From positions 1 to 64,000 of the forward strand of contig DGUV01000066.1 in the NCBI GenBank assembly GCA_002395775.1: DNA of 64,000 nucleotides, given 5' to 3'. Under the pieces are notes generated by a model. It saw nothing but the letters and a program-made list of their open reading frames with translations. It did not search any database and was not told the origin of the DNA. The stretch is from Prevotellaceae bacterium UBA4301 (GTDB lineage Bacteria; Bacteroidota; Bacteroidia; Bacteroidales; Bacteroidaceae). Shown piece by piece: positions 43,126 through 50,952 of the stretch. The stretch's first letter is position 1; every line of letters begins with the position of its first letter. The translations under genes and the position numbers were made by a program.

Positions 43126-44556
43126 ATGAAGAAGTACTTTTTGATGGCCGCAGCCCTGTTGCTGGGTGCTGTGTGCATGGTATCATGTGGTGACGATGAT
43201 GTGGAAACTCCTGGGGGCAATGATCCCATTAACCCAGATGTGACCCCTGCCAACGAGGTGTGGGCTCCTGCTAAACAGAAGCAGTATCTCGAGGACGTAG
43301 GTATGGAGGTGAACCAGGTCTTCAATGTGGAGGACTTCCGTCACTACATCGAATTGGCCAACTATGTCGGCAGCCACTATGGTGACGACTATGATTGGGA
43401 TGCCGTAGAAGATTGGGGCGAAGGAATCCTCGACGGGCTCATGAGCGAACTCATCCGCACGGACAAGAAGACAGAGACCAATGACTACGACTACGAAGGC
43501 AAGCATTACCACAGTGCCTACAATGAGATTTATGATGTTTATCGTTCGACCATCTTGGCATCGAACTTCAGGGGCCACTGGACTGCCCGTAATGGAAAGT
43601 GGACTCGCACCGATGCCGACGACCTGCAGTTTATCTTCGCCAACAAGAGCGGCCAGCAGTGTGTGCTCAGTCTTGCGACAAGCGGCAAGGTGACCAAAGT
43701 GCACATGTTCCACTACGATGAATGGAAGAACTATGAATCAGAAAGCAACGACGACTGGACCAACTATGTGTCCAACGAATACTATGACCGCACCGAGTAC
43801 ACTCTGGGCGTGCCTGAGAAGATTGAGGTCAAGCTGACCGAGGGCGAACGCACGCTGGTACACCAAGTCATGACCACAGACCTTGGCTCCATCACCAATG
43901 AGGAGTTCGACCTGAGCCGTAGCACACTGACCTTCAACAGTACGACCACCTTCGACAACGGCTATGTCATCACTGCTGAGAACGTGAAGTATGCACCCTC
44001 GAGCGCATCGCTCAAGACCACTATCACCAAGAATCAGGCCGTGCTGCTTACGGCCACTCTCAGCTGTGGACTGTCCAATGTGCCCGCCCGCACCCTGAAT
44101 GATTGGTACGACCTCGATGACGATGAATTGGAAGATATCTTTGCCAAGTCCAACGCCACGGCAGCCTTCTCGCTCAATGTCTTGGGTAAGGTGCAGTTGA
44201 AGGGTACCATCAGTGACCTGCACAAACTGGTGGACTACATCGACGAGGCCAATGACAACGATGAAAACGAACAAGCCTTCAAGAACGCTCTGAAGAAAGC
44301 CAATGGTTGCCTTGAAGCAGTCATTTACTACAACGGCGGGACTGCCAAGCAGGCCACCATGGGTCTGGAAGCTATTCCTGACCGCTGGACTGACTGGGAG
44401 GGCCATACATACACCGAGTGGTATGCCGAACCCACACTGTACTTCCCCGATGGGTCGTCCTACAGCTTTGAGGAGTACTTCAATGAGGATGACTTTAAAG
44501 ACCTGATTGATGCCGTCGAGGAACAGGGCGAAATTGCTGAAGATATGTGGGATTAG
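43126..44556 (+). CDS. Large hypothetical lipoprotein
   Basis: 476 residues from MKKYFLMAAALLLGAVCMVSC (lipobox Cys21) followed by GDDD, typical of surface-exported Bacteroidales lipoproteins. The mature protein is Asp/Thr/Asn-rich with repeated strand-forming stretches (YDYEGKHYHSAYNEIYDVYR, TLTFNSTTTFDNGYVITAENV); no family recognised. It heads a three-gene outer-membrane cassette with a TonB-type receptor, whose gene overlaps its end by 50 bases, and a DUF4249 lipoprotein. An ATG at 43084 precedes the signal peptide and is less likely. Confidence 0.75.
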   Translation: MKKYFLMAAALLLGAVCMVSCGDDDVETPGGNDPINPDVTPANEVWAPAKQKQYLEDVGMEVNQVFNVEDFRHYIELANYVGSHYGDDYDWDAVEDWGEGILDGLMSELIRTDKKTETNDYDYEGKHYHSAYNEIYDVYRSTILASNFRGHWTARNGKWTRTDADDLQFIFANKSGQQCVLSLATSGKVTKVHMFHYDEWKNYESESNDDWTNYVSNEYYDRTEYTLGVPEKIEVKLTEGERTLVHQVMTTDLGSITNEEFDLSRSTLTFNSTTTFDNGYVITAENVKYAPSSASLKTTITKNQAVLLTATLSCGLSNVPARTLNDWYDLDDDELEDIFAKSNATAAFSLNVLGKVQLKGTISDLHKLVDYIDEANDNDENEQAFKNALKKANGCLEAVIYYNGGTAKQATMGLEAIPDRWTDWEGHTYTEWYAEPTLYFPDGSSYSFEEYFNEDDFKDLIDAVEEQGEIAEDMWD

Positions 44557-46543
44557 TCTGTTGGCCCTGCCTCTGAAAGGTCAGGCTCAGACGGACACTC
44601 TCGCAAGAAAGATGGACACGGTGGTTGTCACCCAGCGGGTGGCAGCCACCTCTGTCGCTTTACGTTCGGACGGAAGCCTCTGGTGGAATGCCAAGGCCTT
44701 TGATGTGCTGCCCAAGGTGTTGGGCAATGCCGACCCCGTTCGTTGCGCCCAGATGCTGCCAGGCGTGCAGACCAATTCCGAGTTGGACGCCGGCTTGCAC
44801 GTACAGGGTAGCGACAACACCCACAACCTCTTGGCCATACAGGGCGTGCCCATTTATAATGCAGCCCACCTGTTGGGCATCTTCTCTGTCTTCAATGCTT
44901 CGCACTACGCTGCTATGAACCTGAAGAAAGGTCCCAATGTCGCAACCGATCCCTCGCGCCTTGGTGCCACACTCAGCATGGACCATCAGGCTGATATTCC
45001 CGATTCAGTGCATGGCGAATTGTCGGTCGGACTTATCTCCTCGCAAGGAACCCTGCGACTGCCCACGGGACGTCGGTCGGGACTGACCTTGTCCGCCAGG
45101 GCATCATATCTCAATTTGCTCTATTCCCGTTGGCTGACGGCCAGCGACATGAGTTTGCGTTACCGTTTCGGCGACGCCAACCTTACGTGGCAGTGGCAGC
45201 CCAACGTGCGCAACCGTCTGTGGCTTGATGCCTACTGGGGCATGGACAATGTGCGTGCCGTACAAGACGAATACCAAGGGCACATGAAGCTGCGCTGGGG
45301 CAATGCCCTGGCCGCCCTCCACTGGCTTTACGACCGTGGCAACGGATTGACGGTGAACAGCCGCGCCTTTTACACACGCTACGACAATCGCCTCCGCTTG
45401 TCGCAGGGGGAGATGCTCTTTAGCCTGCCCTCTGACATTGCCGACCTGGGACTACATAGTCACATGGCCTGGCGTGGATGGCGCGCTGGGGCCGAACTTG
45501 TCTGGCACAACATCCAACCACAGAATCCTCAGGCCCAGAACATATATAACCAGTCGCTAACCCCCCAACCCCGCCAGCACACCCAGGAGTACATCCTCTT
45601 TGCCGACTACACGCGCCAAATCCTTCCCCATTTTGAGGCTACTGCCGGTGTGCGCACTACGGCCTATGTTGATGACATACAGCACTTGCACTTGGCTGCC
45701 GACCCCTCAATCCGTTTGTCTTACACCCGTGAGCGATGGCAGTTGGCTCTGGACTATGCCTTGCGTCATCAATATCTGTTTCAGACAGGAACCTCGTCAT
45801 TGGGCATGCCCACTGAGTTCTGGATGTCTGTCGGAAGCAGCAGCCCACCCCAGTGGGGCCACAACCTGGCCCTCTCGGCAGCCATTTACCTCTTTGACGG
45901 ACGCTACCGCCTGTCGGCCGATGTCTATTATCGCCGGCTACATCATCAGGTGGAGTATGATGGCGACATCATGAAGTTCCTGAATTCCGACTACTGTGTG
46001 ACCGACAATCTCTTGTATGGACGGGGGCACAACTATGGGCTGAGCGTCATGGTGGCCAAACGCACGGGCCGTCTGACGGGCTGGCTCAGTTATGCTTACG
46101 GCAGGGCGCGTCGTCAGTTTGCTGAAGACGGTTACCAACGTACCTATTCAGCCTCTCACGAACGCCCCCACGAGGTCAACTTCCTGGCCTCTTACAGGTT
46201 GGGCCGATGCTGGACGCTGTCGGCCACCTATGTCTTTGCTTCCGGCACTCCCTTCACGGCTCCTGAACATTTCTACATCATGAATGGAATGTTGCTGACC
46301 CAGTATGGTCCGCACAACGCACGCAGACTGCGTCCCTACCGGCGCCTCGACCTCTCGGTCAACTATTTGCTGCCCACGCGTCACTTGCGTCAAAGCGGAC
46401 TCAACCTCTCCCTCTACAATGCCACCATGCGTCACAACGACATTGCCTGTCGATTGAAAGTGCACGGTGACCACTACCTCTATTCTCACTTCGGATTGAT
46501 TAAGTTCATCCTCCCTTCCATCAGTTATTTCATGAAATTCTGA
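44507..46543 (+). CDS. TonB-dependent receptor-like outer membrane protein
   Basis: 678 residues. Signal peptide MMPSRNRAKLLKICGISLLA, plug domain (about 45-150; VLPKVLGNADPVRCAQMLPGVQ, LDAGLHVQGSDNTHNLLAIQGVPIYN) and a beta-barrel with alternating aromatic strands ending in FILPSISYFMKF, whose terminal Phe fits BAM recognition. It lacks the N-terminal carboxypeptidase-like domain common in relatives. Paired with a DUF4249 lipoprotein, it probably transports a small ligand or peptide; the substrate is unknown. The start lies 50 bases inside the previous gene, in another frame, but the signal peptide requires it. Confidence 0.85.
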   Translation: MMPSRNRAKLLKICGISLLALPLKGQAQTDTLARKMDTVVVTQRVAATSVALRSDGSLWWNAKAFDVLPKVLGNADPVRCAQMLPGVQTNSELDAGLHVQGSDNTHNLLAIQGVPIYNAAHLLGIFSVFNASHYAAMNLKKGPNVATDPSRLGATLSMDHQADIPDSVHGELSVGLISSQGTLRLPTGRRSGLTLSARASYLNLLYSRWLTASDMSLRYRFGDANLTWQWQPNVRNRLWLDAYWGMDNVRAVQDEYQGHMKLRWGNALAALHWLYDRGNGLTVNSRAFYTRYDNRLRLSQGEMLFSLPSDIADLGLHSHMAWRGWRAGAELVWHNIQPQNPQAQNIYNQSLTPQPRQHTQEYILFADYTRQILPHFEATAGVRTTAYVDDIQHLHLAADPSIRLSYTRERWQLALDYALRHQYLFQTGTSSLGMPTEFWMSVGSSSPPQWGHNLALSAAIYLFDGRYRLSADVYYRRLHHQVEYDGDIMKFLNSDYCVTDNLLYGRGHNYGLSVMVAKRTGRLTGWLSYAYGRARRQFAEDGYQRTYSASHERPHEVNFLASYRLGRCWTLSATYVFASGTPFTAPEHFYIMNGMLLTQYGPHNARRLRPYRRLDLSVNYLLPTRHLRQSGLNLSLYNATMRHNDIACRLKVHGDHYLYSHFGLIKFILPSISYFMKF

Positions 46544-46549
46544 TTCCCC

Positions 46550-47404
46550 ATGCACCGACTCTTGCCTTTACTCTTTGTCCTGCTTCTCGTAGCCTGCAAT
46601 ACTGACGACCAGGTGGACGACCAGCCCACGCTCGTGGTCGAGGGTTGGATTGACAACGACGGCTTCCCTACGGTTCTGCTTACCACGACGGTGCCCATAA
46701 CGAAAAAGCCCCATAAAATCAACGAACTGGGCGACCATATTCTGCGTTGGGCTCGTGTGGCCGTGAACGATGGCGAGCAGGAGGTGGTATTGACGGGCAA
46801 GTTGGATCGCAGGTACTTTCCCCCTTATGTCTATACATCCGGCCGCATGCGTGGCGTGGTGGGGCGCACCTATCGCCTGACGGTGGACTACGGCGACTTT
46901 CATGCCGAAGCTGAAACTTCCATTCCTCCAGCCCCGACACTAGACTCCTTGCGTCTGCGTCCCCTGGTGGACAACGACACACTTTTCCAGCTCCGGGCCT
47001 ATTTCCATGACGACTTGTCGGAACCTCGCTTCTACAAGTTCTTCACCAGCATGGGCACCGATTCGCGCATGTTCCTGTCTTCATACATGCAGACGCTTAG
47101 TAACGAGGTGTTCGACCCGAATGCCGAACAGGACATTGCAGTGTACAAGGGGCGTCTGGTCACGAGACGCGATGGCTATGTCCCCTATTTCGAAGCCTTC
47201 GACACCGTGATGGTGAAGTTTGTCGCCATGGACCGTCAGTCGTTTCTCATGTGGAACCAGTTGGAGCACAACATGACGTTGGGTGGCTTCCCCATGACGT
47301 CGGCCAAGGAGAATCCCCACTTCAATGTTCGTGGCGGCATTGGCTACTGGTGTGGCTATGGGGCTACGTTCTATCCTGTCATAGTCAGGGACAGTCTGCC
47401 TTGA
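46550..47404 (+). CDS. DUF4249 family lipoprotein
   Basis: 284 residues. Lipobox LLVACN (Cys16). LVVEGWIDNDGFPTVLLTTTVP and VAVNDGEQEVVLTGKLDRRYFPP, then GVVGRTYRLTVDYGD, are typical of the DUF4249 beta-sandwich. In Bacteroidetes these are encoded next to a TonB-type receptor, as here (6-base gap), and are presumed to sit on the receptor's outer face. Ends AATFYPVIVRDSLP with no further domain. Confidence 0.85.
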   Translation: MHRLLPLLFVLLLVACNTDDQVDDQPTLVVEGWIDNDGFPTVLLTTTVPITKKPHKINELGDHILRWARVAVNDGEQEVVLTGKLDRRYFPPYVYTSGRMRGVVGRTYRLTVDYGDFHAEAETSIPPAPTLDSLRLRPLVDNDTLFQLRAYFHDDLSEPRFYKFFTSMGTDSRMFLSSYMQTLSNEVFDPNAEQDIAVYKGRLVTRRDGYVPYFEAFDTVMVKFVAMDRQSFLMWNQLEHNMTLGGFPMTSAKENPHFNVRGGIGYWCGYGATFYPVIVRDSLP

Positions 47405-47456
47405 GCAGGTTTCTTTCATTGTCCCTTTGTAGGCGTATTCAAAAGAATACCATCAG

Positions 47457-47525
47457 AAAAAATGGTAGGAAAACAGCGGTGGGTTAAAATATTATTCCTA
47501 TCTTTGCGATAGATAAAGGCATGAA
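47457..47525 (+). repeat. Promoter-bearing direct repeat, copy 2
   Basis: Near-identical (66 of 69) to 43020-43088, with TATCTTTG at 47499-47506. Serves as promoter of the ATPase-DUF4435 pair; the ATPase ATG is at 47529. Confidence 0.8.
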
Positions 47526-47528
47526 ACC

Positions 47529-48347
47529 ATGAAGAAAACGGCAAACTACATCCAGCGCATAGAGATAGACTCGCTTTGGAGCGGGCGCAGGCACATTGTG
47601 TGGGACTTGCGGCCCGACGTGAACATACTGAGCGGTGTGAACGGCGTGGGGAAATCGACCATACTGAACCGCGTGGTGAAGCACTTGCTCGAGTATCGCG
47701 AGCTGGAGCGCCACCTGGGGGGCGTGACCATCACCTACAGTCCCGAGGATGCCGAGACGGTGCAGTTCGATGTGATTCGTTCGTTCGACCGTGCCGTGGT
47801 CTCAAGCGAAATGCTGTCGAAGGTCACCGACCTGAAGCTGCAGACCGAGCTCGACCTGCAGCTCTACATGTTGCAGCGCCGCTATCTCGACTATCAGGTC
47901 AACCTCTCGAACCGCATGATAGCCCTGCTCACATCGGGGCAGTCCGACGCACAGACCCGGGCGCAGGAGATGGTGGCCGAGAAGACCCACTTCCAGGACC
48001 TCGTCGATGACCTGTTCCGCGACACGGGCAAGACCATCAAGCGCGACTCCAACGAAATCGTTTTCCTACAGTACGACGAGGACATCGAACCCTACCAACT
48101 CTCGTCGGGCGAGAAGCAGATGCTCATCATCCTGCTGACCGTGCTGGTGCAGAACAAGGAACCCTACGTCCTCTTTATGGACGAGCCCGAGGTGAGCCTC
48201 CACTTCGAGTGGCAGAAGCGCCTGATCTCGCTCGTGCGCGACCTCAATCCCAATGTCCAGATCATACTGACCACCCACAGCCCCGCCGTGGTGATGGACG
48301 GGTGGCAGGACTGCATTACCGATGTCGAGGATATCATTGTGAAGTGA
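47529..48347 (+). CDS. ABC-type/AAA_15-like ATPase, partner of DUF4435 protein
   Basis: 272 residues, soluble. Walker A GVNGVGKS (36-43), ABC signature LSSGEKQM (191-198), Walker B YVLFMDEP (213-220) with catalytic Glu219, and H-switch TTHSP (248-252). The insert between Walker A and signature (about 85-180) is helical, in line with the RecF/OLD/AriA group rather than a transporter. It is followed directly by a DUF4435 gene; the same pairing defines the PARIS phage-defence system (AriA-AriB). It is shorter than AriA, and I recall a similar pair near trkA-dxs in other Bacteroidales, so a housekeeping role is also possible. Confidence 0.8.
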   Translation: MKKTANYIQRIEIDSLWSGRRHIVWDLRPDVNILSGVNGVGKSTILNRVVKHLLEYRELERHLGGVTITYSPEDAETVQFDVIRSFDRAVVSSEMLSKVTDLKLQTELDLQLYMLQRRYLDYQVNLSNRMIALLTSGQSDAQTRAQEMVAEKTHFQDLVDDLFRDTGKTIKRDSNEIVFLQYDEDIEPYQLSSGEKQMLIILLTVLVQNKEPYVLFMDEPEVSLHFEWQKRLISLVRDLNPNVQIILTTHSPAVVMDGWQDCITDVEDIIVK

Positions 48348-48348
48348 C

Positions 48349-49389
48349 ATGGCAAGGCGACTGACAGACAACATCTCGTCGAGGTACATCGAGGCAGCCA
48401 ACCGCTTGCGGCCCAACAAAGCGCGCTGGCGGGTGGTGGCCTATGTCGAGAGCTACGACGATGTCTTCTTCTGGCGCTCGGTGCTCGACGAGTTTGAGTC
48501 CGACACCCTCACCTTCGAGGTCATGCTTCCCTCCCGCACCAATCTGGGCAAGGGCAAGAAGAATGTCCTCTCCAACCGTCTGGGCAATCAGCTCGGGCAG
48601 TCGCTCATTGCCTGCGTTGATGCCGACTACGACTATCTGATGCAGGGGGCGACCCCCATATCGAGGGAAATCATCGAAAACCCCTTTGTCTTCCACACCT
48701 ATGTCTATGCCATCGAGAACTTCCAGTGTTATGCCCGCGGTCTGCACGAGGTGTGTGTCATGGCCACGCTCAACGACCGTGAGGTCATCGACCTCGAAGC
48801 CTTCATGGAGGAGTATAGCCGCATCATCTGGCCCCTCTTTGTGTGGAACGTCTGGGTCTATCGCTACGATTGCTATTCACGCTTCACCCTGTTGGACTTT
48901 GGCGGGCTGGTGAGTCTGAGGGACGTCAATCCTTTCCACCCCGAACGCACGCTCGAGACCCTTCGCCACACGGTGAATCGCAAAATCAACTGGATGCAGC
49001 AACACTATCCCGAGGGGAAGAAAACCTACAAGCCCTTGCGCGAGCAACTGCTTCAGCTGGGCCTGACACCCGAAACGGCTTACCTCTACATGCAAGGCCA
49101 TTCGCTCTTCGACGGGGTGGTCCTGCCCCTGCTCACTCCGCTTTGCGTCCATCTGCGCAAAGAGCGCGAGGCCGAAATCCGCCGTAATGCCGTCCACACC
49201 CAGCAGCGCCAAAACGAACTCTCGTGCTACCAACGTCGTCTGGGAGCCATCGACCAGATGCTGCGCAAGAGCACCAAGTTCCGCGAGTCGGACATCTACC
49301 AGCGTCTGCGTCAGGACTTGCAGGCGTTTGTCGAGACGCTCCCTAAGCCTCAGGTCGAAGCCCCTAAGGGCTCGGACAATAACGCCTAA
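48349..49389 (+). CDS. DUF4435 (TOPRIM-like) protein
   Basis: 346 residues. AYVESYDDVFFWRSVL (Glu34), SLIACVDADYDYL (Asp91, Asp93) and YAIENFQCY (Glu123) give the acidic TOPRIM-like set of the DUF4435 family, which includes the AriB nuclease of PARIS. A helical C-terminal half follows (about 200-330). The ATG lies one base after the ATPase stop. The last eleven residues (VEAPKGSDNNA) and the stop codon lie inside a 22-bp tandem array, so the native C-terminus has probably been replaced or extended by repeat sequence. Confidence 0.82.
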   Translation: MARRLTDNISSRYIEAANRLRPNKARWRVVAYVESYDDVFFWRSVLDEFESDTLTFEVMLPSRTNLGKGKKNVLSNRLGNQLGQSLIACVDADYDYLMQGATPISREIIENPFVFHTYVYAIENFQCYARGLHEVCVMATLNDREVIDLEAFMEEYSRIIWPLFVWNVWVYRYDCYSRFTLLDFGGLVSLRDVNPFHPERTLETLRHTVNRKINWMQQHYPEGKKTYKPLREQLLQLGLTPETAYLYMQGHSLFDGVVLPLLTPLCVHLRKEREAEIRRNAVHTQQRQNELSCYQRRLGAIDQMLRKSTKFRESDIYQRLRQDLQAFVETLPKPQVEAPKGSDNNA

Positions 49390-49426
49390 GGCCTCTGTCG
49401 ATAGGGCTTAAGCCCATTTACGAAAG
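49339..49426. repeat. 22-bp-period tandem array 3, across the ends of two convergent genes
   Basis: Four units at 49339, 49361, 49383 and 49405 with cores CCCTAAGCC, CCCTAAGGG, GCCTAAGGC and GGCTTAAGCC. It includes the stop codons of the DUF4435 gene (49387-49389) and of trkA (49418-49420). Confidence 0.8.
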
Positions 49427-50812
49427 CTTATTGATGATTTTCGTTACGATGCCCCCTTCGGGCTTACGGAAGTAACGGTCCATGCGCTTGATGAGCCCGT
49501 CGATGGCAAAGACCACCACGCTGTCGCCGGGCTGTATGAGTGTGCTACCGTTGATGGGCATACCCAGCTTGTCGCGGATGAGTCCGCCCAGGGCCACCCC
49601 GCGAGGCAGGCTCAGGTCGCGTATGGGACATTGGGTGATGGGCGACCCTTCGAGGGCCACAAACTCGGCCACGTCGGCATTGGCTATGGTCAGGCTCTTC
49701 ATGGTGGTCACATCGGCCTGAAGCATCATCTGGTGGATGTGGCTGGCAGCAATGACCTTCTTGTTGATGATGGTCCCGATGTCCAGTTTCTCGGCCATGT
49801 TCACGTAGTCCATGTTCTCGACAAGTGCCACGGTCTTCCTCACCCCCAGTCGTTTTGCGGCCAGGCAGGCCAGGATGTTGGTCTCGGTCTCAGGGGTGAG
49901 TGCGGCAAAGGCCTGGTATTTCTTGATGCCCTCGTCCACGAGGGTGGCCGTGTCGCGTCCGTCGCCGTGGATGACCACGATGTCGTCGTTCTCCAGCAGG
50001 TCGTTGAGCTGGTGGCAGCGTTCTTCGTTTTGCTCCACAATCTTCATCGAGAGCCAGTCGGGCTTCTTCCGGGCGATGTTGACCGATATGCGCCCGCCTC
50101 CCATGACCATGACCTTCTTGACGTCGGGATAGGTCTCCTTGCCCACAAGTTCGCGAATGAGGGAAGTGTGCTTTCGGGTTGTGATGAAGTAGGCGATGTC
50201 GCCCAGTTGCAGCGAGTCGTTACCGCCGGGGATGATGGTCTGGTCGTCGCGCTTGATGGTGACGATGTGGTAGGGCGCATCGGGCGGGCACAGTTGTCGC
50301 AGGGGCACGTCGAGGATATGGGCCGACTCGCGTAGCTTGATGCCCATCATCAGCAGTGCCCCGTCGTGAATCTCCCAGTACTGGCGCACCCACGAATGTT
50401 TGAGGCCTTCAAGGATTTCCTGTGAGGCCAGCACTTCGGGATAGATGAGCGAGTCGATGCCCATGCTGTTGAAGATTTCCTGATACTGCGGCTGCACGTA
50501 TTCGGCATTGTCCACGCGTGCCACGGTTCTTTCCGCGCCCAAGGTGTGGGCCAGCATGCAGCAGGTAATGTTGCGCGACTCGTCGGGCGTGACGGCGATG
50601 AAGAGGTTGGCATGTTGCACGCCCGCCTCCTTCAGAGCGGCAATGCTGGTGGGGGGCATGTTGATGGTCATCAGGTCATAGTCGCCCGAATAGGTAAGTT
50701 GGTCGGTCTTTTCTGGGTTCTCGTCGATGACCACGATGTCCTGGTCGTCCTTCGACAACAGTTGGGCCAGATGGGTACCCACTGCTCCTGCTCCTGCGAT
50801 GATTATTTTCAT
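49418..50812 (-). CDS. trkA: Trk potassium uptake regulatory protein TrkA
   Basis: 464 residues, two tandem RCK units. NAD-binding motifs IIAGAGAVGTHLAQLL (3-18) and VMVMGGGRISVNIA (about 235), each followed by an RCK_C domain (ALLMMGIKL..., LSLPRGVALGGLIRDKLGMP). It gates a TrkH-type K+ channel in the inner membrane in response to NAD/ATP. No trkH is visible next to it, unlike in many relatives. Its ribosome site (GGAGAG, minus strand) is contributed by the MITE-like element at 50817-50952, and its last three codons lie in tandem array 3. Confidence 0.95.
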   Translation of the reverse strand: MKIIIAGAGAVGTHLAQLLSKDDQDIVVIDENPEKTDQLTYSGDYDLMTINMPPTSIAALKEAGVQHANLFIAVTPDESRNITCCMLAHTLGAERTVARVDNAEYVQPQYQEIFNSMGIDSLIYPEVLASQEILEGLKHSWVRQYWEIHDGALLMMGIKLRESAHILDVPLRQLCPPDAPYHIVTIKRDDQTIIPGGNDSLQLGDIAYFITTRKHTSLIRELVGKETYPDVKKVMVMGGGRISVNIARKKPDWLSMKIVEQNEERCHQLNDLLENDDIVVIHGDGRDTATLVDEGIKKYQAFAALTPETETNILACLAAKRLGVRKTVALVENMDYVNMAEKLDIGTIINKKVIAASHIHQMMLQADVTTMKSLTIANADVAEFVALEGSPITQCPIRDLSLPRGVALGGLIRDKLGMPINGSTLIQPGDSVVVFAIDGLIKRMDRYFRKPEGGIVTKIINKLS

Positions 50813-50816
50813 AGTA

Positions 50817-50952
50817 GACTCTCTCCTGACCCCTCCCTGTTAAGGAGGGGAATATTAACATTTGCTAATGGTGAAATTCTATTCATATTGATATAGTCCT
50901 TTATGTGAGTATATACTCCCCTCCTTAACAGGGAAGGGCGGGGGGGAGAGTC
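50817..50952 (-). mobile_element. MITE-like element A between dxs and trkA
   Basis: 136 bp with terminal inverted repeats GACTCTC...GAGAGTC, each end extending through a C/G-rich stretch to CCCTGTTAAGGAGGGGA (50835-50851) and its reverse complement (50917-50933). The interior is exactly 65 nt (50852-50916), AT-rich. The dxs end encodes the last 8 residues and the stop of Dxs; the other end lies 4 nt from the trkA ATG. No gene inside; no clear target-site duplication. Confidence 0.75.
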
